Assembly: GCA_963822555.1 (NCBI GenBank)
Contig: CAWGHY010000002.1
Span: forward strand, 3,224,001-3,288,000
DNA length: 64,000 nucleotides
Source: JAIQFF01 sp963822555
GTDB taxonomy: Bacteria; Acidobacteriota; Terriglobia; Terriglobales; Acidobacteriaceae
Direction: 5' to 3'
The notes below the pieces were generated by a model. The model had not been told where the DNA came from, searched no databases, and was given only the letters and a program-made list of their open reading frames with translations. Positions 36,194 to 45,852 of the stretch are shown here, piece by piece (position 1 is the stretch's first letter; each line of letters starts with the position of its first letter). The position numbers and the translations under genes were made by a program.

Positions 36194-39100
36194 ATGCAAC
36201 GTCGCCAATTCTTGGAGCTTGCAGGTCGCGTGGGAACGGGCTTGGGCATCGCAGGTCCACTACTCGGGCCGGAGGCGCTGGCCGCTTTCCCGCTGGCCGA
36301 CCAGTCAAAGTCTGGAGCACATAATAAGGATGGCCAGACCGCGCCCACCCTGGCCAGCTTGCTGGACGGCGATTGGCTTATCGCCACCGATCCAGGCAAT
36401 GCCGGCCGCGAGCAGAAATGGTTTCTTACACCTCGGCCCGACGCCAAGACCACTCCCGTGCCTTCGATCATTCAGGAAGCCTTTCCTGCGTATCACGGCG
36501 TGGTGTGGTACTGGCGGAGCTTTGATGCTCCGGCTCATCCTTACAAAGGCGGCCGCTATCTTTTGAGATTCAACGCCGTCGATTACCTGGCGGATGTATG
36601 GTTGAACGGCGTCCACCTCGGCACTCACGAAGGCGGCGAAACTCCCTTCGTGTTCGATGCGACCAGCGCGATTCGCCCCGGCCAAAGCAACAGCATTTCC
36701 CTTCGCGTTTTGAATCCTGGTGACGAGCCAATTGATGGAATCGTTCTGCCGGAGACCCCTCATCGGAACAAGTTCACAGGGCTGAGAAACGGTGCACTCG
36801 CAGATTATGGCGGCATCATCGAATCCGTCGAATTGCTGCTGACCCCGGCAGTTCGCATCACCGATGTATTTCTCCGTCCCGACTGGAAAACCGGCAAGGT
36901 TCCTATATCCGTTACGGTACAGAGTGCGCTCAACAAGCCGGGCCACGCCCGCGTGCACTTCGTCGTGACCACCACGTCGGTGCCGCAAATTGTGCTGACG
37001 GATTCGATAAACGTAGACCTCTCCGCGGGCGAAACCGGCGTTACTCACGAGATCGCCATCAGTGACCATCACTTGTGGGATGTCACTGACCCTTATTTAT
37101 ATCGACTGCATGTCAGCATCGAAGCCAGCGACGTAGATGGGATGCATAGTACGTCGACCGGCTTCGGCTTCCGAGACTTTCGCGTGGTAAATGGATATTT
37201 TCGGCTCAATGGACGCCGCATTTTCGTGCGCAGCACTCACACAGGCAATCACTGTCCTTACCGGGTGATCTCGCCCCCGGAAGGTTATCCCGACATGCTG
37301 CGCAAAGATCTGCTGTACGCCAAGTCCTCAGGCTTCAACATGGTCCGTTTCATCTCCGGCACCGCCCATCCCTGGGAGTTGGAGATGTGCGACGAACTGG
37401 GATTAATGATGTATGAGGAATCGTCGGGCAGTTGGCTTTTGAAAGATTCGCCGCAGATGAAGACCCGCTACCAGAATTCCATGCGAGAGATGATTCTGCG
37501 CGACCGCAATCATCCCTGCCTGGTGATGTGGGGCATGCTGAACGAAACCGAAGATGGCGCGGTGCATCGGGCGGGCGAATCGAGCCTGGGCTACGTTCGC
37601 ACTTTCGACGATTCCAGGTTGATCATTCTTTCCAGCGGACGCTTCGACGGGCATCTCGGCCTGGGCTCGGTGAGCAACCCGGGCGGAACAGAGTGGGAAT
37701 ATACCTGGGGCAAAGAAGCTCCCGGCGGTCCGCAGGTCAAGATGGAACTGCCATCCGCGATCGGCACGGGTGACTTTCATCTGTATCCGAAAGTGCCGCA
37801 GACACCCGAAATCAACACGCTGACTCGAAACCTGGGCAACGATAGCAAGCCCGTGTTCCTCTCCGAGTATGGCATCGGCAGCATGATGAACGTGATTCAC
37901 GAACTCAGAATGTACGAGCAGGCCGGCATCCCTGCCGAGGCCGAAGACTTTATTCTGATGCGCTCCATGGCCGACAAATTTGTTGCCGACTGGTCGCGCT
38001 TTGGCATGGACGTCGTATACCCATTTCCTGAAACGCTATTGCGCGAGAGCCAGGCAGCCATGGCTCGGCATCGTCTGCTCGGATTTAATTTGATTCGTTC
38101 GAATCCGAAAATCTGCGGATTCAATCTCACGGGAATGCTGGATCACGCTTTCACCGGTGAAGGCGTATGGCGATTCTGGCGCGACTGGAAGCCGGGTGCC
38201 TTTGACGCCATGCAGGATGGGTGGGCGCCGGTGCGGTGGTGCCTGTTCGTCGAACCCACCAATGTTTACGCCGGCCGGCCATTCACGGTCGAAGCCGTAT
38301 TGGCCAATGAGGATGCAGTTCGTCCCGGCGAGTACTCCGCGCAGTTCCGCGTCTGGGGGCCCACTGGCTTGGCCTGGCAACGCCAGAGCCCGCTTCGTAT
38401 TCCAAATGCAACCGCCGGGCAGGACGGCCCGCTCGCAGTGCCGGTCATGAAAGAAGAGATTGTGCTGCACGGACCGGAGGGCGCTTACGAACTTGTCCCT
38501 TATATAGAACGAGGCATCTCCCCGCCGGAAACATCGTGGAAATTTAATGTCACCGATCCGGCCTTGTTTCCCCGTCTGAGCGCAAAAGTCATGACCTGGG
38601 GCGTCCCTGCGAATGTCGAAGCTTGGCTGACGGATCATGGCGCGGCCGTCACGCCGTTCAAGGGCGGCGTTTCGGGAAGTCGTGAACTCATACTGGTGGG
38701 AGACGTTTCCGCCAACCCGTCGTCCGCGAATGACTGGCGCTCGCTGGCTGAATTCATCGCAACCGGCAGCACGGTTGTGTTTCTCTCTCAGGATGCGTTC
38801 AAGCGCGATAAACAGGAAGCCGCCTGGTTGCCTCTGGCGAATAAGGGTCGCATTCACAACTTCAACGACTGGCTCTATCACAAAGAGTGTGTGGCCAAGG
38901 CGCATCCCATTTTCGAAGGTCTGCAGGGCAAAGGAATGCTCGACTGGTACTACTTCGGGCCACTGTGGCCTCATCATGTTTTTGAGGGGCAGGACACTCC
39001 GAGCGAAGTCGTCGCTGCGTCGTTCGCCGCCGGATATTCCACCGCTGGCGGATACGCCTCTGGAGTTCTGCTTGGCTCCTACAAGTTTGGCGCAGGCCAG

Positions 39101-39268
39101 TTCATCATCAATTCATTTCCGATTATTGAGCACGTGGACAAGCATCCCGTCGCCGATCGGCTGCTACTGAACCTGATAAATTACGCGTCTACGTTCTCGA
39201 CCGGCACCGCGGTCGCTTTGCCGGCGGATTTTCAGGCCCGGCTTAAGGAAATCGGGTATGCGAATTAA
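36194..39268 (+). CDS. Exported GH2-family beta-glycosidase (second of tandem pair)
   Basis: This 1024-residue paralogue of the preceding gene has the same length and a Tat leader (MQRRQFLELAGRVGTGLGIAG). The acid/base Glu is in GMLNETEDG (about 450) and the nucleophile Glu in LSEYGIGSMM (about 558). The domain order and C-terminal amidotransferase-like region match the neighbour. Loops near the active site differ: SGTAHPWELEMCDE replaces the neighbour's AGGAHGYQMDQCDE, and YEESSGSW replaces YQEPLGGW. This suggests related but distinct substrates. It starts 21 bp after the first copy with an AAGGGGAGC site, which indicates tandem duplication with co-transcription. Confidence 0.86.
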   Translation: MQRRQFLELAGRVGTGLGIAGPLLGPEALAAFPLADQSKSGAHNKDGQTAPTLASLLDGDWLIATDPGNAGREQKWFLTPRPDAKTTPVPSIIQEAFPAYHGVVWYWRSFDAPAHPYKGGRYLLRFNAVDYLADVWLNGVHLGTHEGGETPFVFDATSAIRPGQSNSISLRVLNPGDEPIDGIVLPETPHRNKFTGLRNGALADYGGIIESVELLLTPAVRITDVFLRPDWKTGKVPISVTVQSALNKPGHARVHFVVTTTSVPQIVLTDSINVDLSAGETGVTHEIAISDHHLWDVTDPYLYRLHVSIEASDVDGMHSTSTGFGFRDFRVVNGYFRLNGRRIFVRSTHTGNHCPYRVISPPEGYPDMLRKDLLYAKSSGFNMVRFISGTAHPWELEMCDELGLMMYEESSGSWLLKDSPQMKTRYQNSMREMILRDRNHPCLVMWGMLNETEDGAVHRAGESSLGYVRTFDDSRLIILSSGRFDGHLGLGSVSNPGGTEWEYTWGKEAPGGPQVKMELPSAIGTGDFHLYPKVPQTPEINTLTRNLGNDSKPVFLSEYGIGSMMNVIHELRMYEQAGIPAEAEDFILMRSMADKFVADWSRFGMDVVYPFPETLLRESQAAMARHRLLGFNLIRSNPKICGFNLTGMLDHAFTGEGVWRFWRDWKPGAFDAMQDGWAPVRWCLFVEPTNVYAGRPFTVEAVLANEDAVRPGEYSAQFRVWGPTGLAWQRQSPLRIPNATAGQDGPLAVPVMKEEIVLHGPEGAYELVPYIERGISPPETSWKFNVTDPALFPRLSAKVMTWGVPANVEAWLTDHGAAVTPFKGGVSGSRELILVGDVSANPSSANDWRSLAEFIATGSTVVFLSQDAFKRDKQEAAWLPLANKGRIHNFNDWLYHKECVAKAHPIFEGLQGKGMLDWYYFGPLWPHHVFEGQDTPSEVVAASFAAGYSTAGGYASGVLLGSYKFGAGQFIINSFPIIEHVDKHPVADRLLLNLINYASTFSTGTAVALPADFQARLKEIGYAN

Positions 39269-39304
39269 AATTTCAGACCGGCCAGCGAGACCCAGGAGTT
39301 GGTT

Positions 39305-40693
39305 TTGGCTTTCATAGGCATTGACCTCGGCACATCCTTTATTAAGGCTGCGGTTCTGGATCTCGACGCCTCCGAGTTACAGCAAGTTCGGCGTATGCCT
39401 TTCCCCGAACCGCTCAATCTTCCCGATCCGCTTCGAGTCGAGTTTGATCCTGCCGGGATCGTAGCGACCGTCAGGAAGCTCATCGACGAACTCGCAGCCT
39501 CCTCGACGTCCTACGAAGGCATAGTGATGTGCACCCAGATGTCCTGCCTCGTCCTTATGGACGAGACCGGAGCTTCGCGGTCCAACTGCATCGGATGGCG
39601 CGATCAACGGGCACTTGAGCCGCACCCGTCAGGAGCGGGTTCCTATTACGATGTCCTGAAGCAGCGGCTGACGGTGCAGCAAAAGCGCGAACTTGGCAAT
39701 GAACTGCCTCCCGGAGCGCCCATCTGCTTTCTTTTCTGGATGGCCGAAAAGGGTCTGCTGCAGCCCGGTCTTGTGCCGGTTTCGCTGGCCGATTTTGTGC
39801 TGAGCACTCTGTGTAGCTCCGCGCCGAGCGTAGAAACCACGAACGCGATGGCGTACGAACTGCTGCAGCTCGAGACTTTGGGCTGGCACGAACAAGTGAT
39901 AAAGGAACTCGGACTTGGAAAGCTCACTTGGCCTCCGATTCGCCGGCACGGTGAAGTCGTCGGCGTCATGAAGGTCGGAGCGGGCGAAGTTCCCTGCTAC
40001 ACGCCGGTTGGCGACTATCAATGTGCGCTCGCTGGAGCTCTACTCAGCGAAGACGAGCTCTCCCTGAACATTTCCACGGGATCTCAAGTCAGCCGGTTGA
40101 CCGGCCACCTCGCTTTGGGGAATTACCAGACGCGTCCGTTCTTCGATCAGAAATTTACCAATACGTTTTCGCATCTCCCGGCTGGGCGGTCGCTGAACGT
40201 GCTGGTCGATCTATTGAGTGAACTTGGGCAGCATTCGGGAGCCGCAATTCCTGATCCATGGGACTACATCGCACGAGCCGCCGCCGCGGTTGAGCACACC
40301 GACCTGGAAGTGAAACTCAGTTTCTTCCCAGGTCCCGTCGGGGACAAAGGCTCGATCTCGAATATCCGGGAGCAGAATCTGACCGTGGGAACTTTATTTC
40401 GGGCCTCGTTCGAAAATATGGCGCAGAATTATTACGACTGTGCTTTACGTATCTGGCCCGACCGCTCCTGGAACAATATCGTCTTTTCGGGTGGCCTGGC
40501 CCGCAAGCTCAAGTTGCTCCGAAGGATCATCGAACAGAAGTTTCAAACCAGCTCCCGACTGTGCCCGCTTGAGGAAGACACGCTCTTAGGAATGATGGTC
40601 TTGGCTCGCGTCTTCAGTCATCGCTCGCAATCCGTGCAGCAGGCGATGGGCGATTTCAGGCGCCACTATGCTAACCAACCTGCGGAAGGATAG
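39305..40693 (+). CDS. FGGY-family carbohydrate kinase (xylulokinase/sedoheptulokinase-like)
   Basis: This is a 462-residue kinase. FIGIDLGTSFIKAAVLD gives the phosphate-1 loop, YTPVGDYQCALAGALL and LNISTGSQVS the middle blocks, and VFSGGLARK the adenosine motif. These indicate the FGGY family, and the NISTGSQVS block recalls sedoheptulokinases. TTG 39305 is 6 bp after AGGAG; the track-style TTG at 39299 would be adjacent to it. It would phosphorylate a sugar or keto-sugar ahead of the aldolase encoded next, although 2-keto-3-deoxy-acid kinases usually belong to other folds (inference). It ends 35 bp before the aldolase gene. Confidence 0.84.
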   Translation: MAFIGIDLGTSFIKAAVLDLDASELQQVRRMPFPEPLNLPDPLRVEFDPAGIVATVRKLIDELAASSTSYEGIVMCTQMSCLVLMDETGASRSNCIGWRDQRALEPHPSGAGSYYDVLKQRLTVQQKRELGNELPPGAPICFLFWMAEKGLLQPGLVPVSLADFVLSTLCSSAPSVETTNAMAYELLQLETLGWHEQVIKELGLGKLTWPPIRRHGEVVGVMKVGAGEVPCYTPVGDYQCALAGALLSEDELSLNISTGSQVSRLTGHLALGNYQTRPFFDQKFTNTFSHLPAGRSLNVLVDLLSELGQHSGAAIPDPWDYIARAAAAVEHTDLEVKLSFFPGPVGDKGSISNIREQNLTVGTLFRASFENMAQNYYDCALRIWPDRSWNNIVFSGGLARKLKLLRRIIEQKFQTSSRLCPLEEDTLLGMMVLARVFSHRSQSVQQAMGDFRRHYANQPAEG

Positions 40694-40728
40694 ATCGGTC
40701 GTTCGTCGCACTGAAGGAGGGTAATCCC

Positions 40729-41403
40729 ATTTCCTGGTCTAAAGAAAAAGCTCTTGCCCTGATTCGTGAAGTTGCCGTGATTCCCGTAGTCCGCGTATCC
40801 ACCCGCGAGCAAGCCATCTGCGCGGTGGAAGGAATCATCGAAGCCGGAATTCCTGTCGTTGAAATAACGCTGACGGTTCCCGGCGCGATCAAGATTATCG
40901 AAGACCTGGCGAAAAAGTATGGGACGAAACTGTTGATCGGCGCGGGAACCGTCCTGGACGCGGAAACCTGCCGTACAGCAATACTGGCCGGCGCGGAGTT
41001 TATTGTCAGTCCGGTTTTCCATGCTGGCGTGGTCGAGTCAGCGCGACGCTACGGAAAGATTTGCATGCCCGGCGCTCTAACGCCCACCGAAGCGCTCGTA
41101 GCCTGGGAAGCGGGTGCTGACCTGGTTAAGATCTTCCCTTGCGGATCTGTCGGAGGCCCGGCATACATCCGCGCACTCAAGGGACCTTTTCCGCAAATCG
41201 AATTCGTGGTTACCGGCAGCGTCAATCGAGAAAATGTCGGTCAATTCCTGGCTGCGGGTGTGACCGCGGTGGGCGTTGGCGAAATCATTCTGGAGCGCGC
41301 CGCCATTCAGGCCGGCGATGTCGCGGCGATTACTGCGAACGGCCGCCGATTTCTGGATGCCATCCGGTCTGCGCGTTCAAAGAAACAAAGCCTGGAAGTG
41401 TGA
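40729..41403 (+). CDS. KDPG/KHG-type class I aldolase, probable ATT start
   Basis: The 2-keto-3-deoxy-6-phosphogluconate/4-hydroxy-2-oxoglutarate aldolase family is indicated by IPVVRV (about 19), VVEITLTVPG (Glu), GAGTVLD and the Schiff-base Lys in DLVKIFPCG (about 134). It cleaves KDPG- or KDPGal-type substrates to pyruvate plus an aldehyde. No ATG, GTG or TTG gives the complete N-terminus. GTG at 40777 starts inside the first strand, whereas ATT at 40729 follows GGAGG by 8 bp and adds the usual first helix (SWSKEKALALIREVA). The aldolase closes the 16-gene operon and converges on the TPR gene. Confidence 0.86.
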   Translation: MSWSKEKALALIREVAVIPVVRVSTREQAICAVEGIIEAGIPVVEITLTVPGAIKIIEDLAKKYGTKLLIGAGTVLDAETCRTAILAGAEFIVSPVFHAGVVESARRYGKICMPGALTPTEALVAWEAGADLVKIFPCGSVGGPAYIRALKGPFPQIEFVVTGSVNRENVGQFLAAGVTAVGVGEIILERAAIQAGDVAAITANGRRFLDAIRSARSKKQSLEV

Positions 41404-41438
41404 GCGGAGAGATGCAAACACAATGCGTAATAGGATTC

Positions 41439-42227
41439 TCATCGAGTCGGCTGTTGTGTCCGAGTCAGTTGTTTCAATTGATCCAGGGCGACGCCGCGGA
41501 CTGAATCCGGCCCCAACTCGGCGGCGCGGCGAAACTTCTGTTCCGCATCCTCCTTTTTGCCGGACGACGCCAGCGCCAACCCAAGCCTGAGAAATTGCAC
41601 GCCCTCCGGCTGGGAAGTAAGGCTGATCGCCATTTCAAGCTCGCTGACGGCCGTCTGGAACTGCCCGCGTTGCAGCGCGACCACGCCGAGCACGCCATGA
41701 GCTTCGGACTGCATCTGCCGTTTTCGAACATTCCATTGTTCAATTGAGACTTCGTGAGGAACGCGAATCTTGTTGACTCCGTCCAGGGCTCGATGGGCGT
41801 AGGACTCCGCCTGCGAGAGCAACTGGGCGCGATCCGATCTCCCGGCGGCGCGGGTTGCCATGGCCGGGGCTAGCGCCAGCAAAGTGTTTAGGCTGTCCGG
41901 ATCCGCGGCCAGCGCCCTCTCTCCCGCGGCTAGCATCCCATCGAAGTCATTCAATTGCTCGAAAGCCTGGAGTTGATATTGATATGCCGCACCCAGTAAC
42001 TCGGACTTGGGAAAAGCGGATACAAAAGCCTTCACCTGTTGAACAACCGCACGAGGATCGGTGGCGCTCACGACCCCCAAATACGAATCAAATTCTTCCT
42101 GTGACCTCGCCTGGGCCGCCTGACCGGGGCTTGCGATGGGGCCAAGTTGCGCAGCAATAGGCGCAGGCATTGCCACTGACACCAGGCACAACACTAGGCC
42201 AAGACGGAGGCGGCTAGTCGCGGTCAT
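41439..42227 (-). CDS. Exported TPR-repeat protein (1)
   Basis: The 262-residue protein begins with a signal peptide (SRLRLGLVLCLVSVAMPAPIAAQ). The mature part is helical and Ala-rich with TPR-like repeats (GAAYQYQLQAFEQLNDFDGMLAAGERALAADPDSL and ALQRGQFQTAVSELEMAISLTSQPEGVQFLRLGLAL). TPR proteins scaffold complexes; the partner is unknown. It overlaps the upstream TPR gene by 14 bp, so coupling is likely. Both lie at the end of the minus-strand glycosidase operon. Confidence 0.82.
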   Translation of the reverse strand: MTATSRLRLGLVLCLVSVAMPAPIAAQLGPIASPGQAAQARSQEEFDSYLGVVSATDPRAVVQQVKAFVSAFPKSELLGAAYQYQLQAFEQLNDFDGMLAAGERALAADPDSLNTLLALAPAMATRAAGRSDRAQLLSQAESYAHRALDGVNKIRVPHEVSIEQWNVRKRQMQSEAHGVLGVVALQRGQFQTAVSELEMAISLTSQPEGVQFLRLGLALASSGKKEDAEQKFRRAAELGPDSVRGVALDQLKQLTRTQQPTR

Positions 42228-43158
42228 AGAGCGTCTTTACCTCTTGAAACGTTTTCAACGCCCCAGCCGCGCGCGGGTCGCCTGCCTGTCGATAGAGTTT
42301 GTAGAGAGCGTAACGGGAAGTCGAGTCGTTCGGATTTTGGGTCGTGGCGGCTTCCGCTTCCCGAATCGCGTCCGGCAAATTTCCCAGGCGCTCATACACT
42401 TTCGCCAGAGTCAGGTGATTGGAATATTCGTCGGGTTGCAAGGCCACTGCTTTCTTCGCGAAATCCAAAGCCTCTTCCGGCTTGTCATCCAGCAGCAATC
42501 GGGCCATGCCCTGATAAGGCCACCCGAACGGATCGCCATTTTTCTGCACCAGAGCAATGGCTTTGGTGTAGCGATCGCGAGCTTCCACCAATTTCCCCAT
42601 CTGCTCCAGACAGTTCCCTGCTTGATACAGGCTCTTCCAATCGTCAGGATGTCGCCGTAAAGCCTGCTCAAAGAACTCCAGCGCGCCTGCGGCGTCCGAG
42701 CGAATAGTCCAGCGATACAGGCCCAGGTAAAAATACGGCGTCGAATCGTGAGGATCCAGAGCCGCCGCTTTCTTCATCTGCTCTTCAAACAAGTAGAACT
42801 GATTCAGGTCGTAGTAGGCGAGTCCCAATCCTTCGTGTGAGAGCGCTGTATTCAAGCCGAGCTTTTCAGCAACTCGAAAAGCCTGAACCGAGGCCACAGG
42901 TTGGTTGAGCTTGAGGCGGGATATACCTAGCCAATAGAGCGCAGTGGGATCAGACGGGTCCTGATGATGGTTTGTTTCCGCCAGCGCAGCCACTTCTTTC
43001 CATCGCTTGCCGCGGGCCAGTTCGGAAATATCTCCGCTCGGACTTGTGATAGTGGCGCCCGGAGAGTCAGGCAGAGGCGCGCTTCCGGACGGCGATTGGG
43101 CGCGAAGAACTGCTGCACTCAACAACACGAATCCTACGATCGAGAAGTTCCAATTCAT
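42214..43158 (-). CDS. Exported TPR-repeat protein (2)
   Basis: The start is placed at the codon giving MNWNFSIVGFVLLSAAVLRAQS (43158), a normal signal peptide. The open frame begins 36 codons earlier with an unconvincing Cys/Pro-rich stretch. The product is about 314 residues with at least five TPR units (for example DPTALYWLGISRLKLNQP, DSTPYFYLGLYRW, HPDDWKSLYQAGNCLEQMGK). It overlaps the next TPR gene by 14 bp. It sits downstream of two NPCBM-GH27/36 genes, possibly as a periplasmic docking protein for them (inference). Confidence 0.82.
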   Translation of the reverse strand: MNWNFSIVGFVLLSAAVLRAQSPSGSAPLPDSPGATITSPSGDISELARGKRWKEVAALAETNHHQDPSDPTALYWLGISRLKLNQPVASVQAFRVAEKLGLNTALSHEGLGLAYYDLNQFYLFEEQMKKAAALDPHDSTPYFYLGLYRWTIRSDAAGALEFFEQALRRHPDDWKSLYQAGNCLEQMGKLVEARDRYTKAIALVQKNGDPFGWPYQGMARLLLDDKPEEALDFAKKAVALQPDEYSNHLTLAKVYERLGNLPDAIREAEAATTQNPNDSTSRYALYKLYRQAGDPRAAGALKTFQEVKTLYDRD

Positions 43159-43282
43159 CCGCTTGCGGCGCCCGCTGCCGGATGGTAGCGCCTTCAGCGG
43201 GCAAGGGCAAGGAGCACACCTATCACCCCGATCCCAAGCCCAACATCTCTCAGGGTGCACCTTCACCTTGCACTTTCATGCG

Positions 43283-45829
43283 CTACTTCTGTCCGGTTCG
43301 TTTGTAGGTAATTACGGCTGCGCCCATCTTGTCCTTCAGTGAAACTCTCACACCCTTTTGCATCAATTCCTCTCCAGTCGCAGTTTGCGTACCGGGCTCG
43401 TCTGCGTTGGTGATCTCGTAGTGAGCATCGGGTTGCAAGCCATGGAGCTCAAACTGCGCGGAATTCAAGGGACTGTTCGACCGGCGAAATGCCTGCACCA
43501 GTCCTTCGCCCCGATCTGGACGATCGAATTGCCAGGCCATCCAAGCATGATCGGACGGATCGTAGTGCGTCAACGGATAGTAGTCGCCCAGATAGTTGTC
43601 CGCGACTGCGCGCCATTGAGCCGTGGCCTTGCGAATCCAGTCATAGTCAAGATCATTGCGCCGCATGTCCCACACAGCGTTGATCTGTGGGCCCCAGGAG
43701 CTGCGGAATACATAGTTATCGCGTGCACCGTTCGGGGACCCAAAATATGGGATCCAGAACGCCATTCCGTAAGTTATGTTCTGCTGGCCAACTGGCTCGT
43801 AGGAATAATCGCTGCGATGCATGGGAACGGCGCGGCGAAGCGTTTCCAGATCGTCGCGACGGCCGCCCGAGGCGCAAGTGTCGATCAGGATCTTGGGATG
43901 CAACTTTTGCAGCTCGTCCAGATATTCCAGAAATCCCATCGCATACTTGTTCTCGGTAATTCCCTGCCGGTCGGGAGCGTCGTTCTCGCGCCAGAATGGC
44001 AGTGGCGCGATATTGAAATCGATACGATAAACGTCCACGGCTTGCTCGGTAATGAACTTATCCAAATAGGAAACCACCCACTTAACTACGTCCGGGTTTC
44101 CCAAATTCAGCAAACGCTGACCGTGGCGCTCTTCCTGATCGCTCTTCAGCAGCCAGTCGGGATGGTTCTCCCACAGCCAGCTACCGCGCGTCACTCGCTC
44201 CAGTTCGAACCAAACAATCGTCTGGATTCCCATCGAGTGCGCATAGTCATCGACCGGCCGCAGGCCGTTGGGAAAACGCTTGGGATCGATCTCCCACGTC
44301 CCGGTGTTGGGCCAGGTTCCGTTGCTGACATACCAACCTGCATCCATCCACCAGTAGTCGATCTTGATTCTCTCCTGGCGATAGCGATCGAGAAACAGCT
44401 TCTGGCTGGCTTCGTCCGCGCGTGACATCTCGGCATACCAGGGCGCGCTGGAGGCAGCCAGCTTCGGCGTGAGGGGTTGGCCTCCGGGGCGCGGCAGGTT
44501 GTGGGCCAGCATCCACTTCCGCCATACGTTCTGTCCGCGCACCCAACCGCCGGTCCAGAACAACAGCGCGGTCATGGGCGAGCGAACTTTTTCGCCGGGG
44601 AGAAGCTTAAAGTGGGTCAGTTCCTGGCCGGCCTGCACGCGCACGCTGCGGCTGTCGTCGCGGCTGAAATTCGCCGCCCATTGGCCCGGCCAGCCCAGGC
44701 CGACGATAACTCCCTTGTCGCTCTCGTCGATGTTGAAGTAGCAAAGAGCGTTGTCGGTAGGACGGCCACCCGAGGTGGCAATGTGCTTTTCAATCTTGGG
44801 TGTCAGCTTGAGTTCGTACGGCTGGAAGTCAACAGCCTGGGCAGGGCTTCCGCGAAAATGGTGCAGCGTAAACTCTCCGCCCGCGCTTCTCTGAAACCAG
44901 GTATCCACGGCTTGAATGTTCTCGAGGATAGGCGTGTCGGCGGAACCGGTGTTCTCGAAATAAAGCGTCCACTCCACAACCGGATAATCGTGGTACTCGA
45001 CACCCGTCCAGCGCACCACCAGTCCAGTTGCGGGATCTTTAAACACCGTGTTGTACTGAGTTCGATTGCCGTCGAGCTCTGTGACCGCTCGTTGCCTCGA
45101 CCAGGTGCTTAGCAGTTCCGCGGAAGATTTACCGCCGTAGGTGAAGGAAAATGGCAGGGCCGAACTAAACGGCTCAGCCGGCGCGCCGACCGGCATGTCG
45201 CCCAGCCATACGGTGTTGCCGTCTTCCAGCGTGACCTTGGCGTCGGCCCACACCGCTTCTCCGCACCATTCTTTTTGCCGGTCTTGCCCATTTTGCAGCG
45301 TGAATTCGGTAGCCCCGCCCAGATCGGCTTTCACCGCCAGCCCGGGCGCAGCAACCTTCACCACGGTGGGTGGAAATACAATCTTGTCGCCCGCCTTGAC
45401 CGAAAATTCCTGGCTGCTGTTGGTATAGCCGCAACCGGCGTAGCTGCTATCGAGTCCGACGACGGCATCGAAGCTTTTCGCTGGAGACGTCAGGTGAACC
45501 ACCACGCCCTGAGCGCCATTCGTGTATAGACCGTGCTCGTACAAAGTATTGAAAATTCGCAGCGGACGGCCTTCGCCGGTGGAATATAAGCCTTCGCCGA
45601 TTTCGTGGTCGGCCCGGACGTTGCGCTCAATTGCGCCGCGCTCGCCCAGCAAAGTGAGGTAGTTCTGAGCAGGAACGGGCTCGACCTTGCCGGCGAATTT
45701 AGCGGCCGCCCAGCGTTTGGCCTCAGCTTGTTCCTCGCGGTTGACTTCCACCGCAAACGCCGTCGAAATCAAAATGGTGTGCAACAGAAATAAGCAGACA
45801 ACCAATCTTGTTTTCGAGCTCTGCTTCAT
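43283..45829 (-). CDS. Exported NPCBM + GH27/GH36-type alpha-galactosidase (paralogue B)
   Basis: The start at ATG 45829 (MKQSSKTRLVVCLFLLHTIL) has GAGG 6 bp upstream. The 848-residue protein has a signal peptide, the EAKRWAAAKFAGK segment, an NPCBM domain (about 65-200), a beta-sandwich, and a TIM barrel. The barrel shows DYWWMDAGW (about 492), the nucleophile strand VYRIDFN (Asp about 602), DTCASGGRRDD and HRSDYSYEP (acid/base). This full canonical motif set supports a retaining alpha-galactosidase or related alpha-glycosidase in the periplasm. It lies 23 bp after paralogue C and 124 bp before the TPR pair. Confidence 0.88.
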   Translation of the reverse strand: MKQSSKTRLVVCLFLLHTILISTAFAVEVNREEQAEAKRWAAAKFAGKVEPVPAQNYLTLLGERGAIERNVRADHEIGEGLYSTGEGRPLRIFNTLYEHGLYTNGAQGVVVHLTSPAKSFDAVVGLDSSYAGCGYTNSSQEFSVKAGDKIVFPPTVVKVAAPGLAVKADLGGATEFTLQNGQDRQKEWCGEAVWADAKVTLEDGNTVWLGDMPVGAPAEPFSSALPFSFTYGGKSSAELLSTWSRQRAVTELDGNRTQYNTVFKDPATGLVVRWTGVEYHDYPVVEWTLYFENTGSADTPILENIQAVDTWFQRSAGGEFTLHHFRGSPAQAVDFQPYELKLTPKIEKHIATSGGRPTDNALCYFNIDESDKGVIVGLGWPGQWAANFSRDDSRSVRVQAGQELTHFKLLPGEKVRSPMTALLFWTGGWVRGQNVWRKWMLAHNLPRPGGQPLTPKLAASSAPWYAEMSRADEASQKLFLDRYRQERIKIDYWWMDAGWYVSNGTWPNTGTWEIDPKRFPNGLRPVDDYAHSMGIQTIVWFELERVTRGSWLWENHPDWLLKSDQEERHGQRLLNLGNPDVVKWVVSYLDKFITEQAVDVYRIDFNIAPLPFWRENDAPDRQGITENKYAMGFLEYLDELQKLHPKILIDTCASGGRRDDLETLRRAVPMHRSDYSYEPVGQQNITYGMAFWIPYFGSPNGARDNYVFRSSWGPQINAVWDMRRNDLDYDWIRKATAQWRAVADNYLGDYYPLTHYDPSDHAWMAWQFDRPDRGEGLVQAFRRSNSPLNSAQFELHGLQPDAHYEITNADEPGTQTATGEELMQKGVRVSLKDKMGAAVITYKRTGQK

Positions 45830-45852
45830 TTCGTTTCCTCTCACAAACCAGT

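Noticed and set aside
43358..44425. Plus-strand open frame of about 355 codons
   Set aside because: It is antisense to GH27/36 paralogue B; an equivalent frame appears opposite paralogues A and C, as expected for a mirrored coding pattern.
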